NCBI GenBank assembly: GCA_040772845.1
Contig: JAXGXG010000001.1
Coordinates: 3,224,001 to 3,288,000, forward strand
DNA length: 64,000 bases
Source: PWXP01 sp040772845
GTDB taxonomy: Bacteria > Planctomycetota > Planctomycetia > Pirellulales > Thermoguttaceae
Direction: 5' to 3'
Part shown: one piece after another, positions 35,872-45,789 of the stretch
Layout: every line of letters begins with the position of its first letter
Position numbering within the stretch: the first letter of the stretch is position 1
Notes under the pieces: model-generated
Seen by the model: only the letters and a program-made list of their open reading frames with translations
The model's database searches: none
What the model was told of the DNA's origin: nothing
Program-made: the position numbers and the translations under genes

Positions 35872-37668
35872 ATGGGTTCCAACGTTACACGCCGAGAGTT
35901 TCTGGCAACCACGGCAGCCACAGGCGTCGGGCTGACAATGGCGAGTGTTTCGGCGACGGCCTCACGGGCCGACGCGGCTACCGCACCGCCGGAGTTGATC
36001 GTCTATCACGGCAAGATCGTTACCGTCGATCCGCAATTCCGCATTGCCGAGGCCATGGCAATCGCCGGCGAACGGATTGTGGCCGTCGGTTCGAACGACG
36101 ACGTGCTCCGGCTGGCAGGCCCCAATACGAAGCGCATCGACCTGAGTGGCAAGACCGTAATGCCCGGGCTGATCGACTCACACCTGCACGCAGTCTCCGG
36201 CTCGATGACCGAATTCGATCACCCGGTGCCCACCATGGAGACGATCGAAGACGTATTGGACCACGTTCGGTCGCGTGCAGCAGAACTGCCCGAGGGCACG
36301 TGGATCACGATTTCCCAGGTCTTTATCACCCGGCTGCGCGAACAACGATTCCCCACGCGGGAAGAACTCGACAAGGCCGCCCCCAAACACCCGGTCCTCT
36401 TCCGTACGGGCCCCGACGCCTCGATCAACTCGCTGGCGTTGAAGCTCAGCGGTATCGATCGCGACTTCCAGATCACCGACGGCCAGCCCGGTATCATTGA
36501 GCGTGATCCGGGCGCCGGTGAGCCTACAGGGATCATTCGGAACGGCGGCCGATTCATCAAGAGCAAAGGATCAGGCAAATCGGCCACCCAAGAGGACAAA
36601 GCCGACCGCCTGGCGGCCATGCTGGCGGCTTACAATGCCGTGGGTATCACCAGCATCACAGATCGCGGTGTGAGCGATGGTTCGATGAAGCTCTACGAGC
36701 AGCTCAACGACAGCAATCGGCTTTCCTGCCGCGTGTTCTTAACCTACGTGCTCAACCCCCGTGCATCCGTAGAAGACATCGAAAGCCGCATTCAAACGGC
36801 CGCAAACCATCCGCTGCACAAGTACAACAACCGGCTGTGGCTGCGAGGAACCAAGGTCTGGCTCGACGGCGGCATGCTGACCGGGACGGCCTACATGCGC
36901 AAGCCGTGGGGTGTTAGTTCGATCTATGCAATCACCGACCCGGAATACTGCGGCCTGCGGTTTATCGAGCCGGAACGCCTGGAGCAGATATATCGCCTGT
37001 CGATGGAAAATGGTTTTCAACCTGCAGCCCACGCAGTGGGCGACGGCGCAGTCCATACCATTCTGGACGCATGCGACCGGATCAATCGCGACTTGACCGT
37101 ACGTCCGTGTCGTCCTTGCATCTGCCACAGCAATTTCATGAGCTTGGAGGCGGTTAAGGCCATGCAGCGGCTGGGCGTGGTGGCCGATATGCAGCCCGTC
37201 TGGCTGTACCTGGACGGCGCGACCTTGCACAAGCATTTCGGTGACCAGCGGCTCGCCTACTTCCAACCCTACAAGACGATCTTCGATCACGGCGTCACGG
37301 TCGGCGGCGGCTCGGACCACATGCAGAAACTGGGGCGGCGGCGCTCGATCAACTCGTACGATCCGTTCCTCGGCATGTGGATCACGCTGGTGCGTCAGCC
37401 GCGGTGGACCGACAAGCCACTGCACACGGAGCAATGCATCTCGCGCGAGCAGGCCATTCGCTTGTACACGATCAACTGCGCGTATCTCACCTTCGAAGAG
37501 AAAGAAAAAGGATCGCTGGAACCGGGCAAACTGGCCGACTTCATCGTGTTGGACAAGGACATCCTGACCTGCCCCACTGACGACGTGAAAGATATCGAGG
37601 TCGAAGAGACCTACGTGGGCGGAAAAAGCGTGTATCAGCGTCAACCAGGCAGCTCGACGTTAAGCTGA
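35872..37668 (+). CDS. Tat-exported amidohydrolase (YtcJ-like, amidohydrolase 3 family)
   Basis: 598 aa from ATG 35872 (GGAG 10 nt upstream; ATG 35857 is an alternative). Twin-arginine leader TRREFLATTAATG, cleaved near ADAAT. Metal-binding motif DSHLHAVSG near residue 100, the family's central DRGVSDGS segment, KVWLDGGMLTGTAYM, HAVGDGAVHTILDA (His ligand), and VTVGGGSDH followed by the C-terminal GSLEPGKLADFIVLD. These match the deacylase-like amidohydrolase 3 group that includes N-substituted formamide deformylase. It is expected to hydrolyse an amide outside the cytoplasm; substrate unknown. Confidence 0.88.
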   Translation: MGSNVTRREFLATTAATGVGLTMASVSATASRADAATAPPELIVYHGKIVTVDPQFRIAEAMAIAGERIVAVGSNDDVLRLAGPNTKRIDLSGKTVMPGLIDSHLHAVSGSMTEFDHPVPTMETIEDVLDHVRSRAAELPEGTWITISQVFITRLREQRFPTREELDKAAPKHPVLFRTGPDASINSLALKLSGIDRDFQITDGQPGIIERDPGAGEPTGIIRNGGRFIKSKGSGKSATQEDKADRLAAMLAAYNAVGITSITDRGVSDGSMKLYEQLNDSNRLSCRVFLTYVLNPRASVEDIESRIQTAANHPLHKYNNRLWLRGTKVWLDGGMLTGTAYMRKPWGVSSIYAITDPEYCGLRFIEPERLEQIYRLSMENGFQPAAHAVGDGAVHTILDACDRINRDLTVRPCRPCICHSNFMSLEAVKAMQRLGVVADMQPVWLYLDGATLHKHFGDQRLAYFQPYKTIFDHGVTVGGGSDHMQKLGRRRSINSYDPFLGMWITLVRQPRWTDKPLHTEQCISREQAIRLYTINCAYLTFEEKEKGSLEPGKLADFIVLDKDILTCPTDDVKDIEVEETYVGGKSVYQRQPGSSTLS

Positions 37669-37752
37669 TCAACCTGCCAGGTGAGCGAACTGCTGGAAGC
37701 TACCGATACACGATAGGCACGGAACCGTTACCCGACGCCATGAGAGGCCGTC

Positions 37753-37803
37753 ATGCATCACCAGAACCTGTCCCGCCGAACATTCGTCAAAGCAAGCTTT
37801 CCT
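37753..37803 (+). pseudogene. Vestigial Tat leader fragment
   Basis: ATG 37753 opens MHHQNLSRRTFVKASF, a convincing twin-arginine leader start, but the frame then runs antithetically through the next gene without a hydrophobic core or known domain. The next real gene has its own Tat leader 76 bp further on. This is probably the stub of a deleted exported-enzyme gene. Confidence 0.3.
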
Positions 37804-37828
37804 GCACATCGAATCTGGAGAGATACCT

Positions 37829-38704
37829 ATGAGAACTACAATCGACCGTCGCGTGTTTCTGAAAACCGCGGGCGCCATGGGAATCGGCATGGGATTGTTG
37901 ACGCGGCCCGCCCGTTCGGCACAAGCCGAGCGCGGAGCTCCGAATGCCAGGCGGCTCGGTTGGCAGTTGGGCTGCAATGCGTACAGCTTCCGAGGGCTTA
38001 CCCTGGCCGAGACCATCGGCAAGGTCGCCGGGCTGGGCCTGAACTACACGGTGGGATTCAACTGGCAGAAGCTCGACCCGCAACGTCCGGACGCAGTCTT
38101 CAACGAACAGATGTCGGCAGCCGACCGCCGCGAGACGAAGAAATGGCTTGAGGACGCCGGCGTCAAGATGCCTGCCTGCTACTGCCGCAAACTGGCCGAA
38201 GAAGACGCCTGTCGGCGCCTGTTCACTTTTCTCCGCGACATGGGCATCGAGATGGTCGTCGGCGAGCCGCCGTTCGATGCGTATGATATGCTGGAGAAGC
38301 TCTGCGACGAGTACCAGATCAACCTGGCCGTTCACAATCACGCCGAGCCATCGCCTTACTGGCGTCCCGAAACACTGCTGAAACTCTTCCAGGGGCGCAG
38401 CCGCCGAATCGGCGCCTGCTGCGATACGGGCCACTGGATCCGGTCCGGCCTTCCCACGGTCGAGGCCTTGGCCAAGTTCGAGGGGCGTTTGCTTACGCTG
38501 GACCTGAAAGACGTGGGCGATGAGGGACACTGCATCCCGTTCGGAACCGGCAAGGGCGATATCCGGGGCATCATCCGCGAACTGCACCGGCAGAAGTTCC
38601 GCGGCCTGATCGGTATCGAGTACAGCCGCCGCCCATCAGGCAGCGAGGCCGAGATTGCCCAGTGCGTGGACTTCTTCGAGAGAGCGTGCCAGGACTTGGC
38701 ATAA
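37829..38704 (+). CDS. Tat-exported sugar phosphate isomerase/epimerase-like protein
   Basis: 291 aa. Twin-arginine leader DRRVFLKTAGAMG. The mature part is an AP-endonuclease-2-type TIM barrel: LGCNAYSFRGLTLAETI, then metal-ligand positions VVGEPPF, INLAVHNHAEP, IGACCDTGHWIRSG and LLTLDLKDVG, ending GLIGIEYSRRP. The His and Glu ligands of the xylose-isomerase-like family are visible (NHAE, DTGH, E of IEY). GGAGAG precedes ATG 37829. Such exported members are common beside Gfo/Idh/MocA genes in planctomycetes, probably acting on sugars or glycosides in the periplasm. Confidence 0.87.
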   Translation: MRTTIDRRVFLKTAGAMGIGMGLLTRPARSAQAERGAPNARRLGWQLGCNAYSFRGLTLAETIGKVAGLGLNYTVGFNWQKLDPQRPDAVFNEQMSAADRRETKKWLEDAGVKMPACYCRKLAEEDACRRLFTFLRDMGIEMVVGEPPFDAYDMLEKLCDEYQINLAVHNHAEPSPYWRPETLLKLFQGRSRRIGACCDTGHWIRSGLPTVEALAKFEGRLLTLDLKDVGDEGHCIPFGTGKGDIRGIIRELHRQKFRGLIGIEYSRRPSGSEAEIAQCVDFFERACQDLA

Positions 38705-39060
38705 GACGCTGCAGAGAATGACAAGGTGTACGTTCGTCCGGCATATGCAATTGACTCCCGCCAATATAGCACAAAATCTATCAGCATTTGTGATGATGCG
38801 TCGAGGAAGGGACGCCCCATCGATAATACGGCAAACAAATCCTTGCTTTTCCACGACTAACTTCTTACATTGGGTTTAGAAGGGGGGACAATCCCGCGTT
38901 GCCTGCGAGACTCCCCCTGTTGGGACGCGCGACTGCCCGTGCCTTGTTGCACGCCGCAGACGGCCGTCATTCTGCAGTCGAAGGGGTCAGATAAGGCCCA
39001 CATACGCCCAGTTACTTGGGCGCGGTTTGAGAAATCGCTTTATGAAGAGGGGACGTAGCG
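38705..39060. other. Intergenic region upstream of PEP-CTERM gene
   Basis: No gene recognised. A CGCCCA/TGGGCG hairpin with a 6-nt loop lies at 39005-39022, near the ribosome-binding site of the following gene. No convincing promoter pair was found. Confidence 0.35.
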
Positions 39061-42000
39061 ATGGATAACAAGGCCTTGGGCAAGTGGGTCGGGACGATCG
39101 TTACCGTTGTTTTCGTTTTGTCCTTCGGATGCGGTTCGGCACAGGCGGTGGTTCTGCTGGCCGATGGGACTCCGGATCCGACGGATACGAACCTGAAGCT
39201 GTGGCTCGATGCGAGCGATCTCGGCACACTCTTCCAGGATAGTGCAGGAACGCAACCGGTAACGGGCCAAGGTCAGTCCGTGGGTCTGTGGAAGGATAAG
39301 AGCGCCAGTGAAACTCACGTTTCCGAGGCCACCAACCGGCCGACCTATATCGCCTGGACTCCAAATCTCAATCTGCTTCCGGCCTTGCACTTCGATGCAG
39401 ACAAACTTCAGGCAACCAATGCCACGGGGATCACAGGAAACGCCGACCGCACGGTGATTACCGTCTGGGCGAATGCGGTCAATACGGGCCAGAACTTCCA
39501 ACATACATTCCACATGGGGACACCTGTCTCCAATCAAGCGTACGGGATGTCTGTGTCACGAAGCAGCAGCAACCGTATCGGCAACCACTACTGGGGCGGT
39601 TCCTTCGATACAACCATGAATGGTAACGCCGTGCCACGAGTGGCGATGGCTGTCTGGGACGGCGACGGCGGCACGGCAGGCAACGGGCTCGATTCGTGGT
39701 ACGTCGATGGCCGTGCGGCTGGGACCAGCGATCGGGCCGCGTTGGAAACGGGTACGGATCAGCTCCTGATCGGCTCGCGATTGAGTGGCCCGACCGAGGG
39801 CATTCGCGGCGACATCGCCGAGGTGCTCGTCTACGACCACGCACTCAGCACTATGGAACAGCAGCAACTGGGGCGTTATCTGACGGCCAAGTATCGCCTG
39901 AATACGTTCTACCTGGGCGATGGCAGTATCTACGAGGTGGTCAGTGCGCCGGCGGGAATCACATGGGCCGATGCCCGAGCGGCCGCCCAAGCACTTGCGG
40001 CGCCGGCCGGTTACAATCAGGGTGACTTGGTCTCGATCGGCAACTTGCGGGAAAACCGTGCTGTCGCCAGTCTGATCGACACAGGCGCCTGGATCGGCGC
40101 GAATGACGAGGCCAGCGAGGGCGCATGGGTCTGGTCCGACGGCAGCGGCCAGTTCTGGCAAGGCGCCTCCGGCGGCAGTTCCGTCCGCGGTCAGTTCAGC
40201 CGTTGGAACAGCGGCGAACCCAACAATGCCAGCGGATCGGAACACTACGCAGAGATCATCCGGGGAACCGGCGGATGGAATGACCTGTCCAGCACGCACA
40301 CCCGCACCGCCTACGTCGTGAAGTTCACCCCCAACACGGCGACCACGGCCGATTTCGACGGCGCCGACGACACCTTCACGCTGACCCAATATGGCGATGC
40401 CCCTGCGGCCGACATTCGCAATGATGACGCTACCAGCAACTACCTGCGTCTGCTGCATGGCGTCGGAAACCAGCAGAACGTCGCCGCATTCGATCGTACG
40501 GCCCCGGGAAGTTACGGGCGCATTACGGCGGCCTTCGACTTCCGTCTCGATCCCGGCGCCGACGGGATGGGTTTCGCCCTTCTGAATACGGGCGATTACG
40601 GAGTTGCAGGCGCCGGGCCAAGTCTCGGCGCGTGGGAAGAACCCAACCTGGCAAGGTCCTTTGGCGCCGGGTTCGACATCTACGATGACATTCACGACGT
40701 CTCGCTCCATTGGAACAGCGAAGTAAAGGACTCCGTATCGTCTTCCTTTGATTACCGCACAGGGAGCACGGGGGATTTCAACCGGGCCGAGATATCGGTG
40801 GACTTCGTCCACGACGGGGCCTATGTGTCGCTAAGCGTCGGCGGAACGGCGGTCTACACCGACCGGTTCATCGCAGGCATGACCCCTTACGAGGCGCGGG
40901 TCGCGATCGGGGCGCGGACCAGCGGCGATTTTACCACCCTGGACGTCGATAATCTGGACGTCCAGTACTTGCGCGACACGATCGAATGGGACGGCGGCGC
41001 CGGCAGTTATACCGATGCAGCGATGTGGGCCGGCGGTCGTACGCCGTCCATCGCCGATCACGCGGCCATCACTGCCGGCCAAGCCAATGCCAGCGATCTG
41101 GTCGTCGATGGGCCCGGTTCGGTGATCGTCGCCGGCACGGGCACGCTGGACCACACAGGCAACCTCTGGATTGGCCAAGCCGCCGGTTCGGAAGGCAATT
41201 TCTACCAGCGGGGCGGTACGGTGCAGACCGACACCGTCTATCTGGCCGGCGCGGCGGATGCCAGCGGCGTTTACGAGATGACCGGCGGTACGCTCAACCT
41301 CGGTACCTATCTGGTCGTTGGCCACAGCGGCCCGGGCGCCTTCCTGCAGGCAGGCGGCACGGTCAACCAGACTGTCGAGAGTACAATCCTCGGCGACGTT
41401 TCAGGTTCCTACGGGAGCCTCTACGAGCTGAGCGGGGGTACGCTCAACGCCAATGTTCTCTCTATCGCGGATAAGGCCGACACCACGGCCACCTTCCAGG
41501 TCCTCGGTTCGGGCGTCTTGAATACCGCTGGAATCACGTACGTCGGTACGAGCGGGGTCGGCCTGCTGAGCCTGGCGGGAACGGCAAGCAACCGAATCGG
41601 CAACAATTTGCAGGTTGGTCAGAACGACGGGGCCGTTGGCATGGTTCAACACAGCAGCGGCGTGCTGACCGTGGAAAACTGGCTGGTTCTCGGCGAAAAC
41701 ACCGGCGCCACCGGCACATACGAAATCAGCGGCGACGCCGTGCTAAACGTCGGCGGCGAGCACTTCATGGTCGGCCGCAACGGCAAGGGGACCTTTACCC
41801 AGAGCGGCAATTCCATTGTCAACTTCAATGGAAGCGGCCGGTTGATGATCTGCGATTTCTCGAACGCGGCCGGCTCTGCGTACGTGATGAACGGCGGTAC
41901 GCTCAACGTCAACGACGGCAGGCTATTGGCTGTGGGAAAGGGAGCAGCCGGCGAGTTTCTGCACAACGGCGGCACGGTCAACGCCACCGGCGACCTGAGC

Positions 42001-43341
42001 CTTGCCGAAAGCGGCGGCGCCGGGACCTACCGGCTTAACGGAGGCGAGCTGAACGTGACCGGCAACGTGGCCTATGGCGCGGGAACAGGCCTCTTCGCAC
42101 TCAATGGCGGAACGCTGCACCTGGCCGGTAATGTCACCAACGGCGGCGGCCAGGGCGACTTCCTGTTCGATAGCGGCGTGTTCGATTTCACCGGCGAGTC
42201 GATCGACGTCGACGGATTCCGTATGGGAACGGCCGGCAGCGCGAATCCCACGCTCTCGCTCGCTACGGGCCAGAGCCTCCTCACGAGCGACGACCTGATC
42301 GTGGGGCAGTACGCAGCCGCTACCCTGACACTGAACGGGGCCACCGTAACGACCGGCGATTACTTCTGGGTCGGCCAGAACGCCGGCGGCAACGGCGCGG
42401 TCGTTCAAACAGGAGGGACGGTCACCGTAGACAATCGGCTGGCGATCAGCGATCATGCCACCGCGCAGGGAAGCTACACCATCGGCGGCGACGGTACGCT
42501 TTCCATCAACGGCGACTATCTGATCGTCGGCCGCCAAGGGCCAGGCTCGTTCGTGCAGAACGACAATTCCGTAGTTACGTTCAATGGATCGCAACGGATT
42601 TTGATTGCCGACAATGCGGGTTCTGGGGGCTCCAGCTACACGCTCAACGGCGGCACACTCAACGTGAACAACAGCCGTCAGATCTCTGTGGGCAAGGCGG
42701 GCGCCGGCCTGTTCACGCAGACGGGCGGTGTCGTCAATGCCCGCAACAGCACTCTGCGACTCAACGAAGGGGGCAGCCAGGGAACCTACCAGCTCCAGGG
42801 CGGCCAGTTGCACATCGGGACCATCCAGGGCTCCGACGCGGCCTTCGAGTTCACCGGCGGGACACTCCATGCCGACAACGTGCAGTTCGCCTTGACCAAC
42901 GAGGGCGGTATCCTCGCGCCCGGCCATTCGGCCGGCACGACGTTCATCGGCGGCGCGTACACACAAGAGTCGACCGGTGTTCTGGCGATCGAATTGGGCG
43001 GATTGACGCAAGGGACGGAATACGATTGGCTCGACGTCAACGGCGCGGTTACCCTTGCCGGCTCGCTGGAAGTCTCACTGATCGACGATTTCATTCCCTC
43101 GTTTGCCGACACGTTCGATATCGTCACGGCAACAACGGTCGCCTTGGATCCATCCCTGTCGTTCACCGCCCCCGAAGGCTTCTTGGGCAACTACTCCTTC
43201 ACGATGGACGTTGTCGGCGGCGGCCCTCGCGGCCAGATCCTCCGCCTGACCGTCGTGCCCGAGCCGGCCAGTTGCCTTCTGCTTGTGCTGGGAGTCCTGG
43301 CTCTGCTGTGTCGAGCGCGGCGCAACCGCGGCCGCCGGTGA
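39061..43341 (+). CDS. PEP-CTERM surface protein with LamG-like, C-type-lectin-like and L-type-lectin-like modules
   Basis: 1426 aa; GAGGGGA precedes the ATG. After the signal peptide (ends AQAV), residues about 40-285 are a LamG/concanavalin-like domain (LKLWLDASDLGTLF; DGRAAGTSDRAAL; YDHALSTMEQQQLGRYL). Residues about 290-425 read as a C-type lectin domain (ITWADARAAAQAL; GAWIGANDEASEGAWVWSDG; WNSGEPNNASGSEHYAEI; GGWNDLSS). Residues about 430-640 are L-type-lectin-like (DPGADGMGFALLNTGDYG; VDNLDVQYL). The rest is a ladder of GGTLNV / QTGGTV units, with a long internal duplication. The tail is VPEPASCLLLVLG plus basic residues. It is likely an anchored glycan-binding protein. Confidence 0.88.
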   Translation: MDNKALGKWVGTIVTVVFVLSFGCGSAQAVVLLADGTPDPTDTNLKLWLDASDLGTLFQDSAGTQPVTGQGQSVGLWKDKSASETHVSEATNRPTYIAWTPNLNLLPALHFDADKLQATNATGITGNADRTVITVWANAVNTGQNFQHTFHMGTPVSNQAYGMSVSRSSSNRIGNHYWGGSFDTTMNGNAVPRVAMAVWDGDGGTAGNGLDSWYVDGRAAGTSDRAALETGTDQLLIGSRLSGPTEGIRGDIAEVLVYDHALSTMEQQQLGRYLTAKYRLNTFYLGDGSIYEVVSAPAGITWADARAAAQALAAPAGYNQGDLVSIGNLRENRAVASLIDTGAWIGANDEASEGAWVWSDGSGQFWQGASGGSSVRGQFSRWNSGEPNNASGSEHYAEIIRGTGGWNDLSSTHTRTAYVVKFTPNTATTADFDGADDTFTLTQYGDAPAADIRNDDATSNYLRLLHGVGNQQNVAAFDRTAPGSYGRITAAFDFRLDPGADGMGFALLNTGDYGVAGAGPSLGAWEEPNLARSFGAGFDIYDDIHDVSLHWNSEVKDSVSSSFDYRTGSTGDFNRAEISVDFVHDGAYVSLSVGGTAVYTDRFIAGMTPYEARVAIGARTSGDFTTLDVDNLDVQYLRDTIEWDGGAGSYTDAAMWAGGRTPSIADHAAITAGQANASDLVVDGPGSVIVAGTGTLDHTGNLWIGQAAGSEGNFYQRGGTVQTDTVYLAGAADASGVYEMTGGTLNLGTYLVVGHSGPGAFLQAGGTVNQTVESTILGDVSGSYGSLYELSGGTLNANVLSIADKADTTATFQVLGSGVLNTAGITYVGTSGVGLLSLAGTASNRIGNNLQVGQNDGAVGMVQHSSGVLTVENWLVLGENTGATGTYEISGDAVLNVGGEHFMVGRNGKGTFTQSGNSIVNFNGSGRLMICDFSNAAGSAYVMNGGTLNVNDGRLLAVGKGAAGEFLHNGGTVNATGDLSLAESGGAGTYRLNGGELNVTGNVAYGAGTGLFALNGGTLHLAGNVTNGGGQGDFLFDSGVFDFTGESIDVDGFRMGTAGSANPTLSLATGQSLLTSDDLIVGQYAAATLTLNGATVTTGDYFWVGQNAGGNGAVVQTGGTVTVDNRLAISDHATAQGSYTIGGDGTLSINGDYLIVGRQGPGSFVQNDNSVVTFNGSQRILIADNAGSGGSSYTLNGGTLNVNNSRQISVGKAGAGLFTQTGGVVNARNSTLRLNEGGSQGTYQLQGGQLHIGTIQGSDAAFEFTGGTLHADNVQFALTNEGGILAPGHSAGTTFIGGAYTQESTGVLAIELGGLTQGTEYDWLDVNGAVTLAGSLEVSLIDDFIPSFADTFDIVTATTVALDPSLSFTAPEGFLGNYSFTMDVVGGGPRGQILRLTVVPEPASCLLLVLGVLALLCRARRNRGRR

Positions 43342-43386
43342 ATTGTCATCTCATCCGAGCGGCACGGTTCTCCTCGGAGTGGGAAG

Positions 43387-45519
43387 CTACCGCGTTACGG
43401 CCTGTCGCCGGCGGTGGTAACCGAGCAGGCCGAAGGCGGCCAGCCCCAGTAGCATGGCGACGGTGGAGGGCTCGGGAACACTGGTCAGCAGGACGTCGTT
43501 GCCGCCGATGAGGGCCCCGGTGTCGTAGTTGGCGTGGTAGTAGACGTGCAGTAGACGTCCTTCGACCATCATCAAGTCGCCTTCTTCCAGTCCCTCGAAG
43601 TAGCCGGTCGTGTCGCCGTCGGTGGTGCTGGTGTTGTTGATGATCCAAAAGAAGTCGTAGTAATCGGGCGAGAAGCCGCTGGTGGTCACGACCAGCGAGG
43701 TCACGCCGTCGCCAAGTGCAACGTCGCCGCCGGTGACCAGCAGTTGGTCGTACTCGGTTCCGGCAGTCGTGCCGTTCAGTTCAACGGCGAACGAGCCGCC
43801 GTAGAACGTGACGCCATCTTCCAGGGTAAGGATACCCGGCGAGTTGCCGGGGGCCAGCGTGCCGCCGTCGAAGACGGTAACCTCGCTGCCGATCGCGCCG
43901 GAACCGCCGAGGGCGCCGGTGCCGTCAACGACGTACAGGCCGCCACCGGTGTGCGTGCCGTTGATCAGCAACGTTCCGTCCAGGACGTACGTTCCGCCGC
44001 TGTAGGTGTTGGCGGCGGTGAGGACCAGCGTACCGGCGTCGGTCTTGGTGATGCCGGCCACGGCGCCACTCTCTCGGATGACCGCATCGACGGTAACCGT
44101 CTGGCCGGCTTCGACATCGAAGGTGTGGTCGGCCGTAGTCTTCAGCGTCAGGGGCATGCTGGCGTCGACGAGCAGGTCACTGCCGAGTTTATTGCCAATG
44201 GCGCCACCGCTCCAGTTGAACGTACGGACGGTCGAGGTCGAGGTGGTTCCCCCGGTAATGAGCGTGGCAAGGAGGGCGCCGGCGTTGAAGTTCACCGTGC
44301 CGGTGGTGGGGACGTCGTTAGCCGTGTCCTGCTGGTCGGCCACGATCAGCGAGTCGACGATCAGCGCGCCGGGGCCGTTGATGTTCAACGTGCCGGTCGA
44401 GGCATTGCCGACCCTCGTGCCGGAGGCGGTGTAGGCCACGGTGATCGTCGTAGCGTCGATCGTCCCCTCGCCGAAGGTCAGCGTGCCGATGCCGTCGTTT
44501 CCGACACCCATGCCGGGATAGCCCTGCCCAATGATGACGGCGCCTAGCAGCGCGTCGACGGCGCCGCCGGAGAAATCGACCTTTCCCGTGTTGTCGCTGT
44601 TCATGTTGCCGCCGATGCCGATGGTCAGGTTGGCGCGCCCCGTGCCTGCCTCGTCGCGAATGACGACCGAGGGATCGGTCAGGTCGGAGCGGAAGACGAT
44701 CGACGGCTGGCCGCTGTTCCACTGGCCACTGATGGACATCCCCCCGGGAAGGCCTCCGCCGAGGACGATGCTGTCGGCGTTGAGCGTGGTATCGCCGCCG
44801 AGGTAGATGGTGGGATTGCTGTTCCATCCGGCCAAGGCGATCCGGTCGGCACGGATCGTGTTCGTGGTGTCGGCCAGATAGAGATCCGCGTCGTCCCGGG
44901 CGCCGTTGGCCAGGTAGAAAGTGCCGGTCGTTGTGGCGGTGAAACTGCCCAGGCCGCGAAGGTCGAAGGTGAAGTTCCGTGTCCCGTGGTGCCAGGTCGG
45001 GTCGTTGTAGCCGATGGCAATGTCGGTGCTTCCGGCGTTGATGACCAGGGCCCCGTCGCCGGCCGACTGTCCGGTGATGGTAACGCTGCCGGTGGTGGTG
45101 TTCGTGGCCGTGCCATCCGGATTCGGACCACCGGAGAGGATGCCGGCGCTGAACGCGCCGTCGACGGTCAACGTCACTCCTGCGGCGAGCTGCGTCGTGT
45201 GGTGGATGCTGCTGTTGGCATACTCGACGTAGGGTAGCGCGTAGCTGAGCGCGTCGATCGTCGTGCTGGAAGTGAGGATGTTCGTTACGGTCGCCTGCGT
45301 GGCCGACGATCCGGTGTCATCGAAGGTGACCGTGTCGCCGACGCCAGGCAGCCCGGCGATGTCGGGATTCCAGTTCGTCCCCGTGCTCCACTGCTTGTCG
45401 GCAGAATCGTCGTCCCAGATCACCGCCGCAGCGTGGGCGAACTGGGCCGTAGTGGCCAGGGCAATCGCGACGAGGAACGCCGCCCCCACTGCGGAACTGG
45501 TGTTGAAGAACCTTCGCAT
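43387..45519 (-). CDS. PEP-CTERM protein with autotransporter-type beta-strand repeats
   Basis: 710 aa from ATG 45519, preceded by GGGAAGGG. Signal peptide ends FAHAAA. The start of the mature protein (VIWDDDSADKQWSTGTNW) is the common first strand of these planctomycete proteins. The body is a ladder of short GTLNING / GNVTFDDTG-like strands. A late KTDAGTLVLTAANTYSGGT repeat is followed by GGLYVVDGTGALGGSG and the GGTLAPGNSPGILTLEDG segment shared with the giant protein. The tail is VPEPSTVAMLLGL plus hydrophobic helix plus YHRRR. It is convergent with the preceding PEP-CTERM gene (45-bp gap). Confidence 0.85.
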   Translation of the reverse strand: MRRFFNTSSAVGAAFLVAIALATTAQFAHAAAVIWDDDSADKQWSTGTNWNPDIAGLPGVGDTVTFDDTGSSATQATVTNILTSSTTIDALSYALPYVEYANSSIHHTTQLAAGVTLTVDGAFSAGILSGGPNPDGTATNTTTGSVTITGQSAGDGALVINAGSTDIAIGYNDPTWHHGTRNFTFDLRGLGSFTATTTGTFYLANGARDDADLYLADTTNTIRADRIALAGWNSNPTIYLGGDTTLNADSIVLGGGLPGGMSISGQWNSGQPSIVFRSDLTDPSVVIRDEAGTGRANLTIGIGGNMNSDNTGKVDFSGGAVDALLGAVIIGQGYPGMGVGNDGIGTLTFGEGTIDATTITVAYTASGTRVGNASTGTLNINGPGALIVDSLIVADQQDTANDVPTTGTVNFNAGALLATLITGGTTSTSTVRTFNWSGGAIGNKLGSDLLVDASMPLTLKTTADHTFDVEAGQTVTVDAVIRESGAVAGITKTDAGTLVLTAANTYSGGTYVLDGTLLINGTHTGGGLYVVDGTGALGGSGAIGSEVTVFDGGTLAPGNSPGILTLEDGVTFYGGSFAVELNGTTAGTEYDQLLVTGGDVALGDGVTSLVVTTSGFSPDYYDFFWIINNTSTTDGDTTGYFEGLEEGDLMMVEGRLLHVYYHANYDTGALIGGNDVLLTSVPEPSTVAMLLGLAAFGLLGYHRRRQAVTR

Positions 45520-45575
45520 GTTTCCCTTCCCTTTCCCGCGAGCGATAGGACATTGGATTCTTCCCATAGAGGTCA

Positions 45576-45604
45576 AGCGTAGACAGGCAGAGGTGGGAAG
45601 TCAA
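45576..45604 (-). promoter_or_regulatory. Possible promoter of the 710-aa PEP-CTERM gene
   Basis: Minus strand TTGACT (45604-45599), 17-bp spacer, TACGCT (45581-45576). The -35 is 5/6; the -10 is weak. It lies about 60 nt upstream of the ATG. Confidence 0.35.
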
Positions 45605-45684
45605 GGGATTGCAGGCCGGTATGTGACATGATTCCAACCAGAAGAAGAAACCTCTGGGCTCACGGTAGCGAGATTCGCCAAGGA

Positions 45685-45713
45685 TTGACACCGTGTATCC
45701 GCCCGAGTATGGT
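45685..45713 (+). promoter_or_regulatory. Promoter of the Gfo/Idh/MocA gene
   Basis: TTGACA (45685-45690), exact 17-bp spacer, TATGGT (45708-45713). Perfect -35 and 4/6 -10, about 75 nt upstream of ATG 45790. It may drive the run of genes to 54933, all on the same strand with short gaps. Confidence 0.5.
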
Positions 45714-45789
45714 GCAGGCATTCTTGACCGATGCCGGTCGTACCACCGTTGGGCAAATCCTAAGACTGCGTCACTAAGGAGCGAACCCC

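Noticed and set aside
38870..39058. 62-codon ORF upstream of the lectin-like PEP-CTERM gene
   Set aside because: No ribosome-binding site, no hydrophobic or family pattern; overlaps the next gene's leader.
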